Assembly (NCBI RefSeq): GCF_008831285.2
Contig: NC_045143.1
Coordinates: 5,527,503-5,591,502, forward strand
DNA length: 64,000 bases
Reading direction: 5' to 3'
Source of the DNA: Nymphaea colorata
Taxonomy: Eukaryota > Streptophyta > Magnoliopsida > Nymphaeales > Nymphaeaceae
A program made the position numbers and the translations under genes. The notes below the pieces were generated by a model. The model did not search any database and was not told where the DNA came from. It saw only the letters and a list, made by a program, of their open reading frames with translations. This document shows positions 1 through 21,646 of the stretch, in pieces; positions within the stretch are counted from its first letter, which is position 1, and each line of letters opens with the position of its first letter.

Positions 1-1
1 C

Positions 2-142
2 TTCGACCTCGATAGAGCTGCTTATATCCACGAGAATAGTGCTCCTCTAGCACTCGCTTTGATCTTGAAGGCCCCTTCCAAGTTTCCCAACCTTACTAGG
101 CCTCCCCGAGCAATAGACCTGCCGGCTCGAAAGTCCGTGTGA
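2..142 (+). CDS. C-terminal end of an unidentified reading frame cut by the window edge
   Basis: The frame is open from the first bases of the window to a TGA at 140-142 and encodes 46 residues, including the stretches AAYIHENSAPLALALIL and NLTRPPRAIDLPARKSV. The composition looks protein-like rather than low-complexity. No start codon or splice acceptor can be judged because the upstream part is outside the window. I do not recognise the family. It could be the last exon of a gene or a chance open frame. Confidence 0.3.
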   Translation, partial: FDLDRAAYIHENSAPLALALILKAPSKFPNLTRPPRAIDLPARKSV

Positions 143-855
143 AATTTTTTGCTTTCCGGCTACCACTTGCCTACGATAAAGGGAAAAAACGAGATTCTTG
201 GATTGCGCCTTTCGCATGAATGTCACTTTTAAGAGAACATTGTTTATTGCTAATATTTTACGACCTTCTATCATTCAATTACATTTTTAATGCTTTGCTT
301 TTCTTTTATTGTTTTAAGTTTTTATTTACAGTTCAGTTAGGAGAATTCATCTTCATTGTAAAACCATCAAGGTTATACCCTTGTCAGCTTGTGCAGTCTT
401 ACCACCTGATTGCACTATACCTCTTGAGGCTAATAAATATAATTTAAAGATCAAACATTTTCAGACAGTTTTTACGAAAAAAGTATGCTTTTTATTTAAT
501 TTTTTTTTTTACAATTACAAGGGAAACAAATCCCAATCACATCTATCAGAAAGATAACACAAATAGTGCACAATCATTCGGGAAAAGAATCATCCTACCA
601 AGTAACATAATACAACACTTTATCGACACAACACATCATTAAGATAGTACCAAATATTTACTGTCTATGTACACATGACACAGACAATCTATCAGCAACA
701 GCATCAACTATTGGAATCCATACCGTCAAAGTAAAATATACTTCCAGCTACAGGACATTGCCAGGCCTCCCCAGCAACAGGACAAGCAATCAAGATCTTC
801 TGAAAACCAAGCAATCGACCATAAGAGCTGTGGCAGCTAATTCTTTTAGTTAACC
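143..855. other. Intergenic, no gene seen
   Basis: A/T-rich sequence with stop codons in all frames and a poly-T run near 500. Positions 690-840 are less A/T-rich and directly precede the LINE fragment, so they may be more of the same decayed element. I see nothing else here. Confidence 0.5.
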
Positions 856-2000
856 ATGTTATACTTTCAGGTGATTTTGTTTTTTCCTTTTTGGTGTTAT
901 GTGTTTTGGTGGGTAGCTGACATTGTCAAGAAATTAAACTCAGCAACATCCTGTTTTATATGGAGCGGTCATTCTTCCAACAAATTTGTGCCTCCCATTG
1001 CTTGGAAGCACATGTGCAGATCGATTTATGAGCGTGGGATTGGTCTCAGAAATAGGGATATGAGCCTGGCGCTGTGGCGCATTTAACTAACATGGCTGTT
1101 CTGATCTGCATCAATCTTCATGGACAAGGCTTGTAAACAGAAAGTACTTCAGGTTTTTTAGTTTGTAGACTTTCAAATCTGGCAAGAAATGTTCCGGTGT
1201 CTTGGAAAATAGGTGCAGGTCAGGTTAAATTTGCGTGATCGATGGGATTCCTGTTGCCTCCATTCAGTTCTGTCAGTGAGAGAATTTGCTGTCTTTGAGT
1301 AAGAGCTATCTTTCTAGGTAGCAGATGTCCCAATGACTTGATTTTGGAGCCAGAGTTTAAAAATTTACTGGTGAGACTTGGTATACGCGTCCTTGGCCTG
1401 AGCGGTTAGTGATTCTTTTGCTTGATGGTAAAGATATTGGAAGCCTTGAATCCAGAGACTTGAGCGAGATTAAGGTTGTATGAAGAATCTGGCCGAAGAG
1501 ATCAAGGGAATTTGGGGAGGATGTGTGGAATGTTTCCTGTTTCTGCTCAAGGATAAACCAGAAGATCTGCTTGAAAGCCGAACTTGGTTTTTATCTCTGG
1601 AAGATGGCCTGTCAAAGGGAGCTTTTCATCCAAATCATTTATAGATGTCATAGCGACAAAAGGATTCCGGCGTTTGGCGTTAGATTTGATGGTGGACAGA
1701 CTCACGTGACTCCTTGGCAGTTAAATCATCCTTGTGTGAGCAGGATGCTAACAATACAAATATAGAGTGTAGAAGACTTCCCATTCCCCTTACGAGAGAG
1801 AATCCTATGCTGCGTTTGGGCCTTACGTAGAACACGATATAACCATTGGCATCCTTTAAGGAGCGCAGCAATTCCACCCTTTACGATCCCAAAAGAATAA
1901 CACCCACAAAAATCAAACTGTCATAAGGAGGCCCAGTTCTGTGCTTTACAGCGTTGTATCCCCTTGATTGTTGTTTGTCATGTTTGGCTATCTGTGGATG
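856..2000 (+). mobile_element. Decayed LINE (non-LTR retrotransposon) fragment, reverse-transcriptase C-terminal region
   Basis: A 76-codon frame at 856-1086 reads like the end of a plant LINE reverse transcriptase. It has an asparagine/cysteine-rich segment before FIWSG, then PIAWKHMC, then GIGLRNRDMSLALWRI, the usual position of the conserved GGLGL(K/R)...WN(K/R)A block before the zinc-binding region. Downstream, short frames up to about 1760 continue in the same direction but are broken by stops and shifts. No target-site duplication or poly-A tail was located, so the 3' limit is approximate. The element cannot be active. Assignment to the LINE class is by motif pattern only. Confidence 0.6.
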
Positions 2001-4020
2001 TTGCCTTAGAGTTTTATTGCTTCCACATCTGAAGGCTGATTGGAAATTTTGTTCACTGATTTTTTAAAATTTTTTATATTGCTTTTTGTGTGATTAATGA
2101 AGGTAAAAGGCCTATCCAACATGTCGTTTTCTAATAATAAGGGAGATATCATGTTGTTCTCCTTCCAGAGAATGCCTATATCAAAAAGGGCAAAATTGTC
2201 ATTGAATTTAATGCACATTAAATAACGGGTGGACTTAGATCTAAAACGTGAATTAAAAAAAAATGTGGGCGTTTTGAGAGTTATGAAGGAAGGTTGGGGC
2301 TCATATTAGTCATGAGTTGAGAAAGGAGTTTCGGGCTCTGGGATGAGAAAGGAGTTAAACTCTAAGAGATTTAGTCTCCCTCGCCCTTACTAATGATGAA
2401 TGGAGAAAGCCGGCCAGAATCTCAGGTGCGTTGAGCCGGGCAGCAGCGAACCGGAGACCGGAACCCCCATATTTGAACAGCTAGGATTTTTTATTCATGC
2501 TTTTCAATAGTAAGTTTTTATTAAATTTTAATTTTTTTAATTTTATGATTTCCACAAGTGGGATTCTTCTTAATTGTCTGACATTTTTTTACTGTTGGGG
2601 TGCATTATTTACATGCTTTAAACTTTAAACAAGCAAAGCAGCATGGCATGAAGTCAATATCCTCATCTATGCCTTTTTGTCCGAAGGGGCATAGCTGGTC
2701 TAGCTAGCGGGCTTGAAAACTGTAGGTTGATAGTTCTATTTTTCATGGACGCTTTTCTCTTGGGTCTTATAAGGTGAGACATGACATTGAATGGAAGGCA
2801 CCACTCTCAAGCTTGGACACAACTCTCGACCTACATAACATGCTGGCGTTGTTCACATAATTATTTTTGTCATAAGTAAAATTTTAGTCAACTTATGAAG
2901 ATGAAGATGAAAGTTTTTTAACTAAAAATTGAATAAGGTTAAATTTTTATCAGAAAAATGTTTGTAAGGGGATGTTTGATATATGTAATACGTTGTTACT
3001 GTCTCATGAATCTGCCTCGAAAAATCAAATAAATATTCTCATTAATTTATCAAAGAGAAACTTTTTTTTTCTTTTCTAGTTGACAAGGAAGAAATGCCAT
3101 TGTCCAAGTGAAGGCTCAAGGCTCTCTTTTCCCGTGTCTTTTTAAGGTTATGATTGCTTTTGGTGCTTCGGGGTGACATTTTACTTTACTTCAACTTACA
3201 TATCAGTGCTTCATTTTTCAACATAAAGAATTACTGCTATAAGAATTCAAAATGAGAATTAGCCGCCTATCAACCCCTATTTAAATATTCTCTTTTACAT
3301 TCTTTTCCTTTATAGGAGACTGTCCCTGCTTAAAAAAACTTAAGCACTTGTGCATGTAAATGAAGTAATGTTCATCTTCACTAGGCCTGATTGGACTTGC
3401 AAACGTTGATTATCACATTATTTTCCTTATTGTAAACTCTAATATTTAATATTGCTAACTTTCCAGTCATATAAAATTGAATGTTCATTACAAGCCACAT
3501 ATTTTAACAATAAAAATGATTTATTAAAGCTTAATCTTGCTAACTAAATTGGTGGCATATATGAAAACCGTCTCTGGTATTCTCTTTACATTAATGTTAA
3601 GCCAATAATATGAATCTCAATCACTATGGCCTGAATTGTTTTTTTTGTATTATTAAAATAAGTAAAACTAATCTATCATTTAAAAAATCGTAAAGGTAGC
3701 ACAATCGGCCACCCTGGTTTGACTTACTACTCTTCCAACCTTAATAACAAACAGCGTGGCAACAACTACTTAAGGGACATTATTGCCATATTAATAACAA
3801 TGCATATTTTTATTCCACTTTGTAATAAACACATTAAAAAATAATATATAATTAACAAAATAACGTCACTTTAATGCAATTGGGCACGTGGGCATTTATG
3901 AATGAAAATCTTCCAGTCTCACAAGGTAGATCTAAATATGTGGATCCGCTTCCTGATGTTTCATGCCAAGTAGATTTGCTTAAAAAATGTCTCCAAACGA
4001 TGGGTGTTGCGACAGTTTGT
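2001..4020. other. Intergenic, no gene seen
   Basis: A/T-rich non-coding DNA with many short poly-T and poly-A runs and no long or family-like reading frame on either strand. Confidence 0.5.
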
Positions 4021-4023
4021 ACT

Positions 4024-4199
4024 TAGTGGTGGAGCCAGAAATTTTTGTTAGTTGAACATTATTTCAAGAATCTATATTTTTAGGGGAAACTAGTGTATAT
4101 AAATAAACAAATATTTAAAAACGCCTATACGCAGATAATAAAATTGTTTCGAGCTAGTGTGGACCACTGCTTATCGGCCAATATCTGGCTTTGCCACTG
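4024..4199. mobile_element. hAT-like MITE with terminal inverted repeats and a degenerate 8-bp target duplication
   Basis: The left end reads TAGTGGTGGAGCCAG and the right end, reverse-complemented, reads CAGTGGCAAAGCCAG. This gives an inverted repeat of about 15 bp bounding 176 bp of non-coding DNA. The flanking octamers TTTGTACT and TTTGTTAC share the first five bases and look like a decayed 8-bp target-site duplication, as expected for the hAT superfamily. The CAGNGGCGGA-type terminus recurs elsewhere in the window (18383, 28551, 30757, 35656). There is no transposase frame, so the element is non-autonomous. Confidence 0.7.
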
Positions 4200-4488
4200 T
4201 TTGTTACCGTTCCATGATTGGGGTTTAGATTTATGAAACGGATGTTTTGTTAATCTATCTCAATTTTTGAAGTAAATTTCAGTCACAAACTGTTTCTATT
4301 ACTACTATGTCCCCAAGATAATCACTCTGAATCATGTTTAAAAATGTTTGACTTCAAATCTTCAAATTGTGTTTGTTTCATCCACAGATCTGCGGATTTA
4401 AGGTCGAACTCCCCAAAATCTGACTTAGAATCCCTAAAATCTCAACACATTTTTTTTTGAAAAAATAAAAAAAAAAGCAATAAGTTAA

Positions 4489-4758
4489 ATGACCATTTAA
4501 AACTTAAAAAGGACGTGTTCTTTTAAATGTAAAAAACGAAAAAATGTGTTTTCTCACCCTTTTCAGTTTTTTTTTTTATTTTCTATTTTTTATTTGTTGC
4601 AAATCTACTTATCTTGTGATGTTTGTGTTAATAGTTTCTCACTTATCTTATTTTTTCTTAATTTTAGTTTTTTAAAAATTTTAAATATCGTATTTTCTCA
4701 TTTTTTTCAAGCTCGTTGTATTATATTCGAGAAAAACCTCACCATTTAAAACTCATAG
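4489..4758 (+). repeat. A/T-rich dispersed repeat, copy 1
   Basis: First of three same-strand copies of an unnamed repeat of about 270-340 bp (others at 6382-6722 and 56785-57105). Shared landmarks in order: AAAACGAAAAAA, CTATTTTTTATTTGTTGCAA, ATCTACTTATCTT, TTAATAGTTTCTCA, then TATTCGAGAAAAACCTC and a terminal CCATTTAAAACTC. In this copy ACCATTTAAAACT occurs near both ends as a direct repeat. Confidence 0.6.
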
Positions 4759-4799
4759 ACTAATTTGTGACCATGGCAAAATCACAACTTTTAATGGAG

Positions 4800-6380
4800 T
4801 ATCGAATCTTAGGATTATCAAAGGCAACCCGAATATATATATTTTTTTTAATTCTTGTAAGCATGGCGCATGGGACCATTTTATGTTTCAAAACTGGCAG
4901 TGTAGAGCAATAAAAAGATTTGTCAACTGAAGCGTTAGATGGAGCCCGTATTCTCGTTTCTCATCACATGATCACCTACCTCACCTCACCTCACCTCAGT
5001 CCATAATGCAGATGATTGCTTTTCCTTTTTCCCTTATGTGGGGCTCATTGTTAAAGTTGTCTGCTCTAAAAGATTTTTCATGGCATGATCTACGGGTTCT
5101 TCTGAAAAAGACAACAAGACAAGCAGTAATGAATATATAGAGAGGACGAGGCCGTGCTCTATGTAACCATGTGATGATTCCTTTCTTATAGATATAAAAT
5201 TAAGGGAGGCATGTACTGCCTCACGCCCATTGCTCATTGAGTCTCTCTTTCTCTCTTTTTCCAAGTGATGAGTAGCGCAACAACCAGTTAGTTGGGTGGA
5301 GTTAGATTTTTATAGAGTGCCATTATGAAGCCAAGTAGACCAGCTCATGTTCCTTCCTCTCCTCTCTCTCACACACATGCACACACACACACATACACAT
5401 ATATATGTAAGCATGTAGTTAGCAGATTGTATATTTCAAAAATCATCTGGACCATCAATTCCAAGAAAATTAAAGATAGAGATTAAATTGCAAATATGGA
5501 GGTTAAGCTATCTTTTCAAGAGTCCGAAGTACCTTTTAGAGGAGGAGATGATAAGAGAAAACTAAATGAGTTTCCTTACATGGGAGCTTTTGTTTCCTTA
5601 TTGGGGTATTTCAAGGTCTGAAAAAAAAAACAACAACTTAACTTTTATATTTGTAAGTTAATCTCTATTATCTAATCTTCTTAGAATCATAGGTGGAGAT
5701 ATATCGAAGCTGCTATGGGGCACTAACACCAGCTCATCAAAAATTTATATAGAAGAACTTGAAATTACACTATGATAATTCAAAAATTATATGTTGTGTG
5801 CACACCAGACTGATGACTCAAGTGCTCTTCAGCTAAAAAACCCCAGATTCATCACTGCATGAAGTTAACGACTTAGATGATTTTCATTGAAATATATATA
5901 TATATGTGTGTGTGTGTAGTATCTTTTAAGGATGTTAAGATGAAATAATTAAGTCTCAACTCAACTGGTCGGTAAAGATGAAATGGTGAAGGACTTTATT
6001 TTGAAGAAGGTTCAGATGAAAGAGTGGTGCTCTTTTGGTGATCGATGCAGGGCGAAGGAAATTCTCTACCGTTCAAGAAAAAGGAACAAAATCACCATAC
6101 TTTTACACAGAAACAGGTGAAGTTGCATCCAGACAAGCAGTTTAGTGTCTGTTCAAGAAAAATTGAAAAAAATCACCATATTTTTATACAGAAATTGTGG
6201 AGAAGCTGTATCCAGAGGAGCAGTTTAGTGTTTGATGGAGAAAGATGAACCACTTGACTCGCGCCCACAGAATTTATTTAGAGGAGAAAGGTAGCAAGAA
6301 CAGAAGAGAAACTATCCAAGAGTCCCACCAGCCGCACAATGTTTTTTACAAGATGAGAAAAATAGGGCTCTGGATGTAAA
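4800..6380. other. Intergenic, no gene seen; short CA/TA microsatellite and MITE-like fragment
   Basis: Contains a compound CT/CA/TA tract at 5358-5408, a short TA/TG tract near 5895-5918, and a stretch around 5693-5790 that shares its order of motifs (TGGAGATA, AGCTGCTATGGGGCA, then ATTACACTATGATAATTCAAAAAT) with 56605-56700, probably a decayed MITE. No supported gene. Confidence 0.45.
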
Positions 6381-6381
6381 T

Positions 6382-6722
6382 TACGTTTGTAACCTTTTCA
6401 AAAAAACACATTTAAAAAAAAAATTAAAACGAAAAAACGTGTTTTTAAAGCATTTTTAACATGTTTTTTTCTCGTTTTTTCACTGTTTTCATTTTTTTCA
6501 GTTTTTTTTAATACCAAGCAGTATTTTTTTTCATTTTCATTTTTTATTTGCTGCAAATCTATTCGATGTTTGAGTTATTTATTTTTCACTTATTTTATTT
6601 TTCCTCGATTTTTAGCTTTTGATTTTTTTTTAAAAGTTATCGTATTTTTTCTGTTTTTTTAAGCTCACCATATTTTATTCGAAAAAAACCTCGCCGTTTA
6701 AAACTCCGAGTCGTTATTTGCG
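6382..6722 (+). repeat. A/T-rich dispersed repeat, copy 2
   Basis: Aligns by eye with copies at 4489 and 56785: AAAACGAAAAAACG, then TTTTTTATTTGCTGCAA, ATCTATTCGATG, a pyrimidine-rich centre, AAGCTCACCATATTTTATTCG and the end block CCTCGCCGTTTAAAACTC. It is slightly longer than copy 1 because of extra T runs. There is no coding capacity. Confidence 0.6.
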
Positions 6723-9313
6723 ACTATAAGATATCTATCTTTGACATTGTGTGAATAAAACAGCGAATCTACTTAAAACTATCAGTTGAATAGTCTGGGC
6801 GGAGCTAATCCACTTATCTCTATATCAGTGTTGCAAAGATCGATGCTATCAACGAACAAAATCTGCAGTTATGAATCAGCCAAAGTACTCAAAACTCATT
6901 TTGGAAAAAGAGTAAATAGAAATATACAAACACAAACAAATTATTCCTTAAACTATTTTAAAATATAGTTAAAGTTGACCATTGAGAATCTTGATCCAAA
7001 ATTAAATCGGCTGGCCAATTTAGGTTGATTTAACACAGCTCCATGTGCCCAATAGCAATATAGGAATTGGGTCAAACTTTTCTTATTACAATTGAAGTCA
7101 TCCCAGCAGCACACAATTTAATTAAATAGACTTTACCTTAAGTCGAATAAATGGGAGTTGAATCTCTGGTTCAATTACAAATTCCAGTCACCCCAGGCCA
7201 CGTACTAAGCCAAGGTGACCGGATCCTGTTCTTACCAGACCCATCCAATTGAATCCAGATTCATGTGGGCAGTGCATGTGCATGGTCAACCTATTCAAAA
7301 ATGCATAGAGCCTTCAAGTATATAACATAAAATGATTGAGAAGGGTATTGAGCAAATTAAGGAGGGGACCCAATATATGAATAAGTAAATGGTTGGAGAT
7401 TGATTGCCCATATATAAATAAAAGAAAATTGCAAGACCGTGTGGGCAACTGCCCGCACATGCCCAGCTCGGCCGCTAATGTTTAGCTCAACACCAACATT
7501 GAAACTCCCCTTCTATTATCATTCTCCAAGTATGGTGACATATCCATGATGTGTTAGAGTTAAGGAATGAGGATACTTCATTTTCCAGAGAGAGAGAGAA
7601 GTTGACTCACTGGTCTTTGTTTACGTCTGTGAACAGATGCACAGCTTTGAACATTGTACAAAAGCTTTTGTTTGTTGAAAAGCAAACGTTTTCTATAGGC
7701 TCACTTGGTCAAAATCTCTTTATGGAATGTTACGCCAAATTAAATAACTAAAAACCACCAGATTGGGTTGCGTGTACAAGGGTGTGCATGCAACAAGCAT
7801 GCACCAAAGGGGGAGGAGGCATTTTTGAAGTGTTTTTATAAAGGAAATGAATATTTTAAACTCTTCTCATTTTTCACAGTGTTTTTCTACCCCTTTTAAA
7901 AAGTTTTTTTTTTTTTTAATTGAAGTATTTTGGTCATCGCCACCCTGTGCATGTAACCAGCTTCAAAAAACCACATGAGCAGCCTTCTTTGTGCGTTAAC
8001 ACACTAAGGTTGTGTTTGATAAGGTTGTGTTTGATAGCTTCACATCTTAAATCTGAAGTTGACCTGAAATCTCTTTTATGTGGGACTCACAAAGTAAGTA
8101 AATTGGATGTTACTGCTATGTAAAGAAAGAAGATTTGAAATCCTCAATCAGTAGTGAAGCTATTCGTTGGCTGGTGCCCATGCCAGCCTATCGAAAATTT
8201 CATATAATGTGTTAACTTTACACTGTTATGACTTTAAATTTATATATAATGCCCACATCAAAGTTATGTCACCTACACAAGTACCCCACTGATGAAAAAT
8301 GATGGCTCCACCTCTGTCCTCAATATACTGCAAAGACCTGAGATTTCATGTCCGGTGGAAAGGGGTCCAACAATTATATCCTTAGAACAGAGATCCTCTA
8401 ATGTTCTTAGATCACCTCAGATCTCATAGTCAATGTAAACAAACGTCTCCTAAAGGCATTGTTGAGACAAATTAAGACACATGATCGAACCCATTTATCT
8501 TCTTGACAAACAAAAAATTATAGGAAATTTCAGTAAAGCCAACTGGTAAAGTAGGAGTAAACCAGCCTAATAATTAAGAAAGTGATGCAGCCCACTCTAA
8601 TGGTAGGGAAGAAAAAGTAGAATTACAAGAAAAGTAAATAAAAATGAAACAGAAATAAAACAAGAATCAACAAAGGAGATTAAGGCAAACTCAAACAATA
8701 AATCTTCATTAACTGTCAAAAGAACAAAACCCTTAGATAGGACTTCTTATGCATGTTGGCTCTTTGCATCCAAACCTAAAATGAAAGGAGAGGGCCAAAC
8801 ACGATACTTCAATGAAGTAGATGAAAGAATTTAAATGAAACAGATAAATATGGATCCATCCTAAGATCTAAACTAGATAGACTAGCTCCTGCGTCAGAAA
8901 GCCATTTGTTTAACTTTAAACTTTATTATGGTATTAAGATTAACAAGCCGTAAACCAGCGTTGATTCGAAAGCAACCGCGTAAGTAATTGAGGATTTTCT
9001 GGATCTCAGATTCTCAGTCTTGAGTTGCTTGAAGAAACAGGCAAGCGTGGAATTACCCATGATGATTCTTGCCAAAAGCTTAGATCCGACGGTTTGAAAC
9101 AGATGTTCGAAATAAAATACAGATACCATTTTATCATCTTATGGAATAAGCCTAATGTCAACCGCCATGATCATTTTTTACGCAGCTTGAGCAGATGCTT
9201 CATTGGTAATCAAAGGTGTACATGGAGTTTACTTCAAATAGATTGTTAACTCATCTTTTTCAGATAGAGATATAGAGAGAAAGAAGCTCCAGGAAATCCC
9301 AAGAATTGTAGAG
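6723..9313. other. Intergenic upstream of the GFT1-type gene
   Basis: No supported gene. A fragment near 7436-7468 carries the GTGGGCAACTGCCCGCAC palindrome-like core seen in the MITE family. A tandem duplication of AAGGTTGTGTTTGATA occurs near 8006-8037. The last few hundred bases should contain the promoter and 5' UTR of the downstream transporter; I could not fix a transcription start. Confidence 0.4.
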
Positions 9314-10378
9314 ATGATGAAAGGCATGGACGCTTCTAACAGGTACTACGTACCAGCCATTGTAGCCGGATATGCTCTGTCCTCAGCCTTACTTGCCATT
9401 ATCAACAAATTCGCAGTCACCATGTTCTCTTTTCCAGCCATCCTCACCGCACTGCAGTACCTGACTTCCGTCGTCGGCGTTCGGTCATTTTCTATGCTTG
9501 GCCTCCTTCAACACGATCCCTTCACATATGACATGGCCCGCAAATTTCTCCCTGCAGCTACCATCTTCTACCTCGCCGTTTTCACCAACACCAACCTCCT
9601 TAAGAACGCAAACGTAGACACATTCATTGTTTTCAGATCCCTAACACCTCTTCTGGTCGCTGTTTCTGATACAGTTTTCAGAAAGCAACCTTGGCCATCA
9701 AGAGCTACATTTGCATCCTTGGTAGTGATTCTTGCTGGTGCAGTTGGGTATGTCTCTTGTGATTCAACGTTCACACTAACTGCTTATTCATGGGCTTTCG
9801 CGTATCTGGTGGTCATAACCACAGAGATGGTCTACATAAAGCATCTGGTTATGAATCTCGGATTGAGTACCTGGGGTTTTGTTTACTACAACAATCTGAT
9901 TTCTTTGATGATTGCGCCGGTTTTCTGGTTAATGACCGGAGAATTCCAGGAAATTTTGGCCCTCTTGAATCCCAAAAAGCTTGCTGAAGGAGATTCAGAT
10001 TCGAACACCATGATCACAGCAATAGCAGTCGCTGCATCATGTGTCTTTGGGCTCTCAATAAGCTTCTTCGGGTTCGCAGCAAGGAAGGCTATTTCTGCTA
10101 CAGCATTTACTGTAACTGGAGTGGTGAACAAGTTGCTCACCGTGTTGATCAATGTGGCAGTTTGGGACAAACATGCCACCCCTTCTGGGCTGGGTTTTTT
10201 GCTGGTGACAATTGGGGGAGGAGCGATGTATCAGCAGTCGGTGAGGAAGCCATTACCAAAGCCAGAACATAAAAGTGACGTAGAAAAAGCAACAGAAGAT
10301 CACAGAGAGGAAATAGAAGGGCTGATGGATGGCCATCAAGACTTCAAAGAAGAATCTACGAAAAATTTTGTGAAATAG
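9314..10378 (+). CDS. GFT1: Golgi GDP-fucose transporter (GFT1/GONST4-type nucleotide-sugar transporter)
   Basis: A single-exon frame of 354 residues encodes a drug/metabolite-transporter-fold protein with about ten hydrophobic segments starting near residue 11. Blocks that I recognise from the plant GDP-fucose transporter GFT1 (GONST4) include SALLAIINK, LTALQYLTS, FLPAATIFYLAVFTNTNLL, ANVDTFIVFRSLTPLLVA, SWAFAYLVVITTEMVYIKH, FGFAARKAISATAFTVTGVVNK and INVAVWDKHATP. The protein should exchange GMP for GDP-fucose across the Golgi membrane, supplying fucosylation of xyloglucan, pectin and N-glycans. The C-terminal tail of about 40 residues is hydrophilic and acidic/lysine-rich, hence probably cytosolic. 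Methionines at residues 1, 2 and 5 are alternative starts. Length is close to the Arabidopsis protein (about 340). The gene is convergent with the GL2-type gene about 2.2 kb away. Confidence 0.9.
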   Translation: MMKGMDASNRYYVPAIVAGYALSSALLAIINKFAVTMFSFPAILTALQYLTSVVGVRSFSMLGLLQHDPFTYDMARKFLPAATIFYLAVFTNTNLLKNANVDTFIVFRSLTPLLVAVSDTVFRKQPWPSRATFASLVVILAGAVGYVSCDSTFTLTAYSWAFAYLVVITTEMVYIKHLVMNLGLSTWGFVYYNNLISLMIAPVFWLMTGEFQEILALLNPKKLAEGDSDSNTMITAIAVAASCVFGLSISFFGFAARKAISATAFTVTGVVNKLLTVLINVAVWDKHATPSGLGFLLVTIGGGAMYQQSVRKPLPKPEHKSDVEKATEDHREEIEGLMDGHQDFKEESTKNFVK

Positions 10379-12577
10379 GACATTGTTCTGCAGATGCTAC
10401 GATCTCTCACCAGGATATCTTTCTCTTTGTTTGATATCAGGAAAGTGGTACAGCTTGTTCTCACTTCTCAAGAATTTGTAAGCACCAACAGCAATTTATA
10501 TCTATGGTTAACACAGTAGCAAGTTCAAAAATTCAGGGAGTGAAATGACCTGTTTGTAACGGTTCGTTTTCATGTTTTTTTTTTCCCGGAACTACTCGCC
10601 ATTAACTCTGTTCTGCTTGTTAGTGGAATAATACTTTCAACGCTCTGTTTTCCTTAATCAGTTGACAGATATGTTCATAGAAGTAAATGGTTAAATTGAC
10701 ATATAGCTACAAAGATTATTGTTAGTAACAGAGAAATGACTTCAAAAGAACCGAACTGGGGAGTCAGTATCGTATAGATCACTGACAAATGAAGTTTAGA
10801 AACAGCTATGAAAAATTAGTAACCGCACAATTGAGTTTCCTTTTATCCTAATTATTCACGTAACGTGGCTCAATTGAACTTAAGTACCACACCGCGGAGA
10901 CCACATCAAAAGGACATCTTTTCATAGACAATTAAAGCAAATACTCCACATTATGAAAAGAAAAAAAAGAAAGAAAGAGAAGTCTTAGCCTAAAACAAAT
11001 ATTCGAATTCTTATCAGGCACTCTGAGATTCTGAAGAATGCCTGCTCACTCTCCGATTTTTCTAGTGTTCAGCTTACCCTCCGAGCAGTTGTGTTCATTA
11101 GATCAAGCATATAGAACAAGATCATATAATGACGGCAGACGTTGGCAGACTCTAATTGAACAGATATAATGACAGAAAAAATATGACGCATGTGGACATC
11201 CAAAGGCATGGTGTATGTAGATGGTGTAGCGGTGAGGGGTTAATGCCATGTTGGGTAGTGGGCCTAGTGGCTCTTCATTGTGCGCATGGTTCGCTATATA
11301 TGACGAGACAAGGAGGTAAGTGATGTGCCTTGGGGGACTGCTAGTTGTTCCTTTTCCTTTCTTCATCTAATGAAAGAACGTGTTGTGTGGCGGCCATCCT
11401 AGCCATATCTATCTTGTGTATGAAACAAAACCAGCAGGTATGAATTTCCTGTTTTCTTCAACAATTAATAAGACGAAACTGGGAAACCAAATTAAAGTTC
11501 TAAAAGGGACAGCCATCGAGAGAGCGTGATTACAGTAATCGAACTGACCATTAAGGTCCCTCTTCCATATATGGTAGTAGAACAATGTGCAGATGAGTCC
11601 CATCAAGTAGTTGAGCCCAGGCTCACCCACATTGATTTTATAAATTGCAGTGCTCGAGACTTGTTTGATTTCTCTCTCTCTCCCTCTCCCTCTCTCTCTC
11701 TCTTAATTGACCCTTCTTTGGAAGCAGCTAAATGACCATGAGATGTGGCTTGTTCTATGACATCCGTTGTAGCTTTCAAATCCTAAAGAACGGCACCAAG
11801 GGGTGTAGCATATTTAGTTGAGGTGGTGGTCCGTGGGAGCTAGATTGTCAGTTTGATTGTTGTGGGCGTTATTTTTCTGTACTGCAAATGGTGGATATCT
11901 TATATTACAGTTGATTGGTGTATGACTTCCCACATAAGTTTTGAAGAACCCCGAGAACAGGAGGAAGAAGGCAAGGTAATCTTCACCTGTCATCGAATCA
12001 CCAAACCTATAGAACGGGGAATGATTCATATGAAAGTTGAACCAACTGCGACTGCTGCTTTGCTCATCCATACCGTCCATGATTCCAGGCACATCTATAA
12101 CTTTGTAAAGCTTTTGTTTCCTGCAGAACTTTTGCCAAAAATGGCGGCTTCTCGTCTACTTCCCTTACTTTTATCTAACAAGGCAAACTTCTGTCCAGCA
12201 AAATTTTGCCATTTACCCACCCTTTTAACTCAGTCAAACTTTTTCCCCTCGTGAAGACGAAAAGACCCTTTCTAAACTGGATCACCACCTTATCTTGTAA
12301 GACTTGCTCATTCAGCCAAACATGATATATATATATATATATTCTTTTCCTATTCAACCAAACCTTGCAAAACTTTTGCTAGACATATATTTTGACTAGA
12401 AAAAATTTCCACATTCCAAAGTTTTTCTTATGACAAAAGATTTTGTCTTGAATAAAAGAACCCCTAGAGCACAATATGCCAACCTTTATAAACATTTCTC
12501 CTACGAGGCAAATGATGATAAATAACTTGCATCACTAATAAAAACAATTAATGACTACATACTTTCGAATTTTTATG
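10379..12577. other. Intergenic between two convergent genes
   Basis: Holds the 3' UTRs of the GFT1-type gene and of the GL2-type gene on the other strand. Contains a CT-rich tract (11672-11702) and a short TA tract (12323-12343). Open frames here, up to 133 codons, lack family resemblance and look accidental. Confidence 0.5.
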
Positions 12578-21088
<8,511 letters not shown>

Positions 21089-21170
21089 CCGTCGTCGAAT
21101 GTGCGCCGGAAAACTCGACCCCCAAAGAGAGAGAGAGGGAGAGAGAGAGAGAGAGAGAAGGTTTGGAGGA

Positions 21171-21614
21171 GGATGAATGAGAGTGGGGTCTCGTAAAATT
21201 AAGGGAATAAAACAAAGAGATTGAAGCGTTATGCTGGTAGGAGAATGATGCGAGAGAGAAGTAGAGAGAGAGAGGGAGAACGTGCAGAAGCTTGGCTAGT
21301 AGGTGTAGAATGGTAGATGGAACAGACAGGGGCAAAATGGGAAAAAACTGGTACTTTCAGGCGCAGCGAAGGGAGACTGACGAGAGGATTCATGGTCAGA
21401 AACCGAATCGACGAGGAGGAAATGTCCAAAACGCCCTCGCCACGCAGGAGCCACCACCGTGCACGCCATGGATGAGAATGGCGATGAAGTTTAGAAACCT
21501 TCATGGGGTTTTTATGCTATTAGAAGACATAAATGCCCTCTCTCGAGACCAAAATGACACATGAGGACCAATATATCGATCGATCATTTAAATTCACCGA
21601 TTGATAGAAAAATA

Positions 21615-21646
<32 letters not shown>

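Noticed and set aside
11853..12254. 133-codon plus-strand frame between GFT1 and GL2
   Set aside because: No domain resemblance; overlapped by an open frame on the other strand and placed in the 3' intergenic region.
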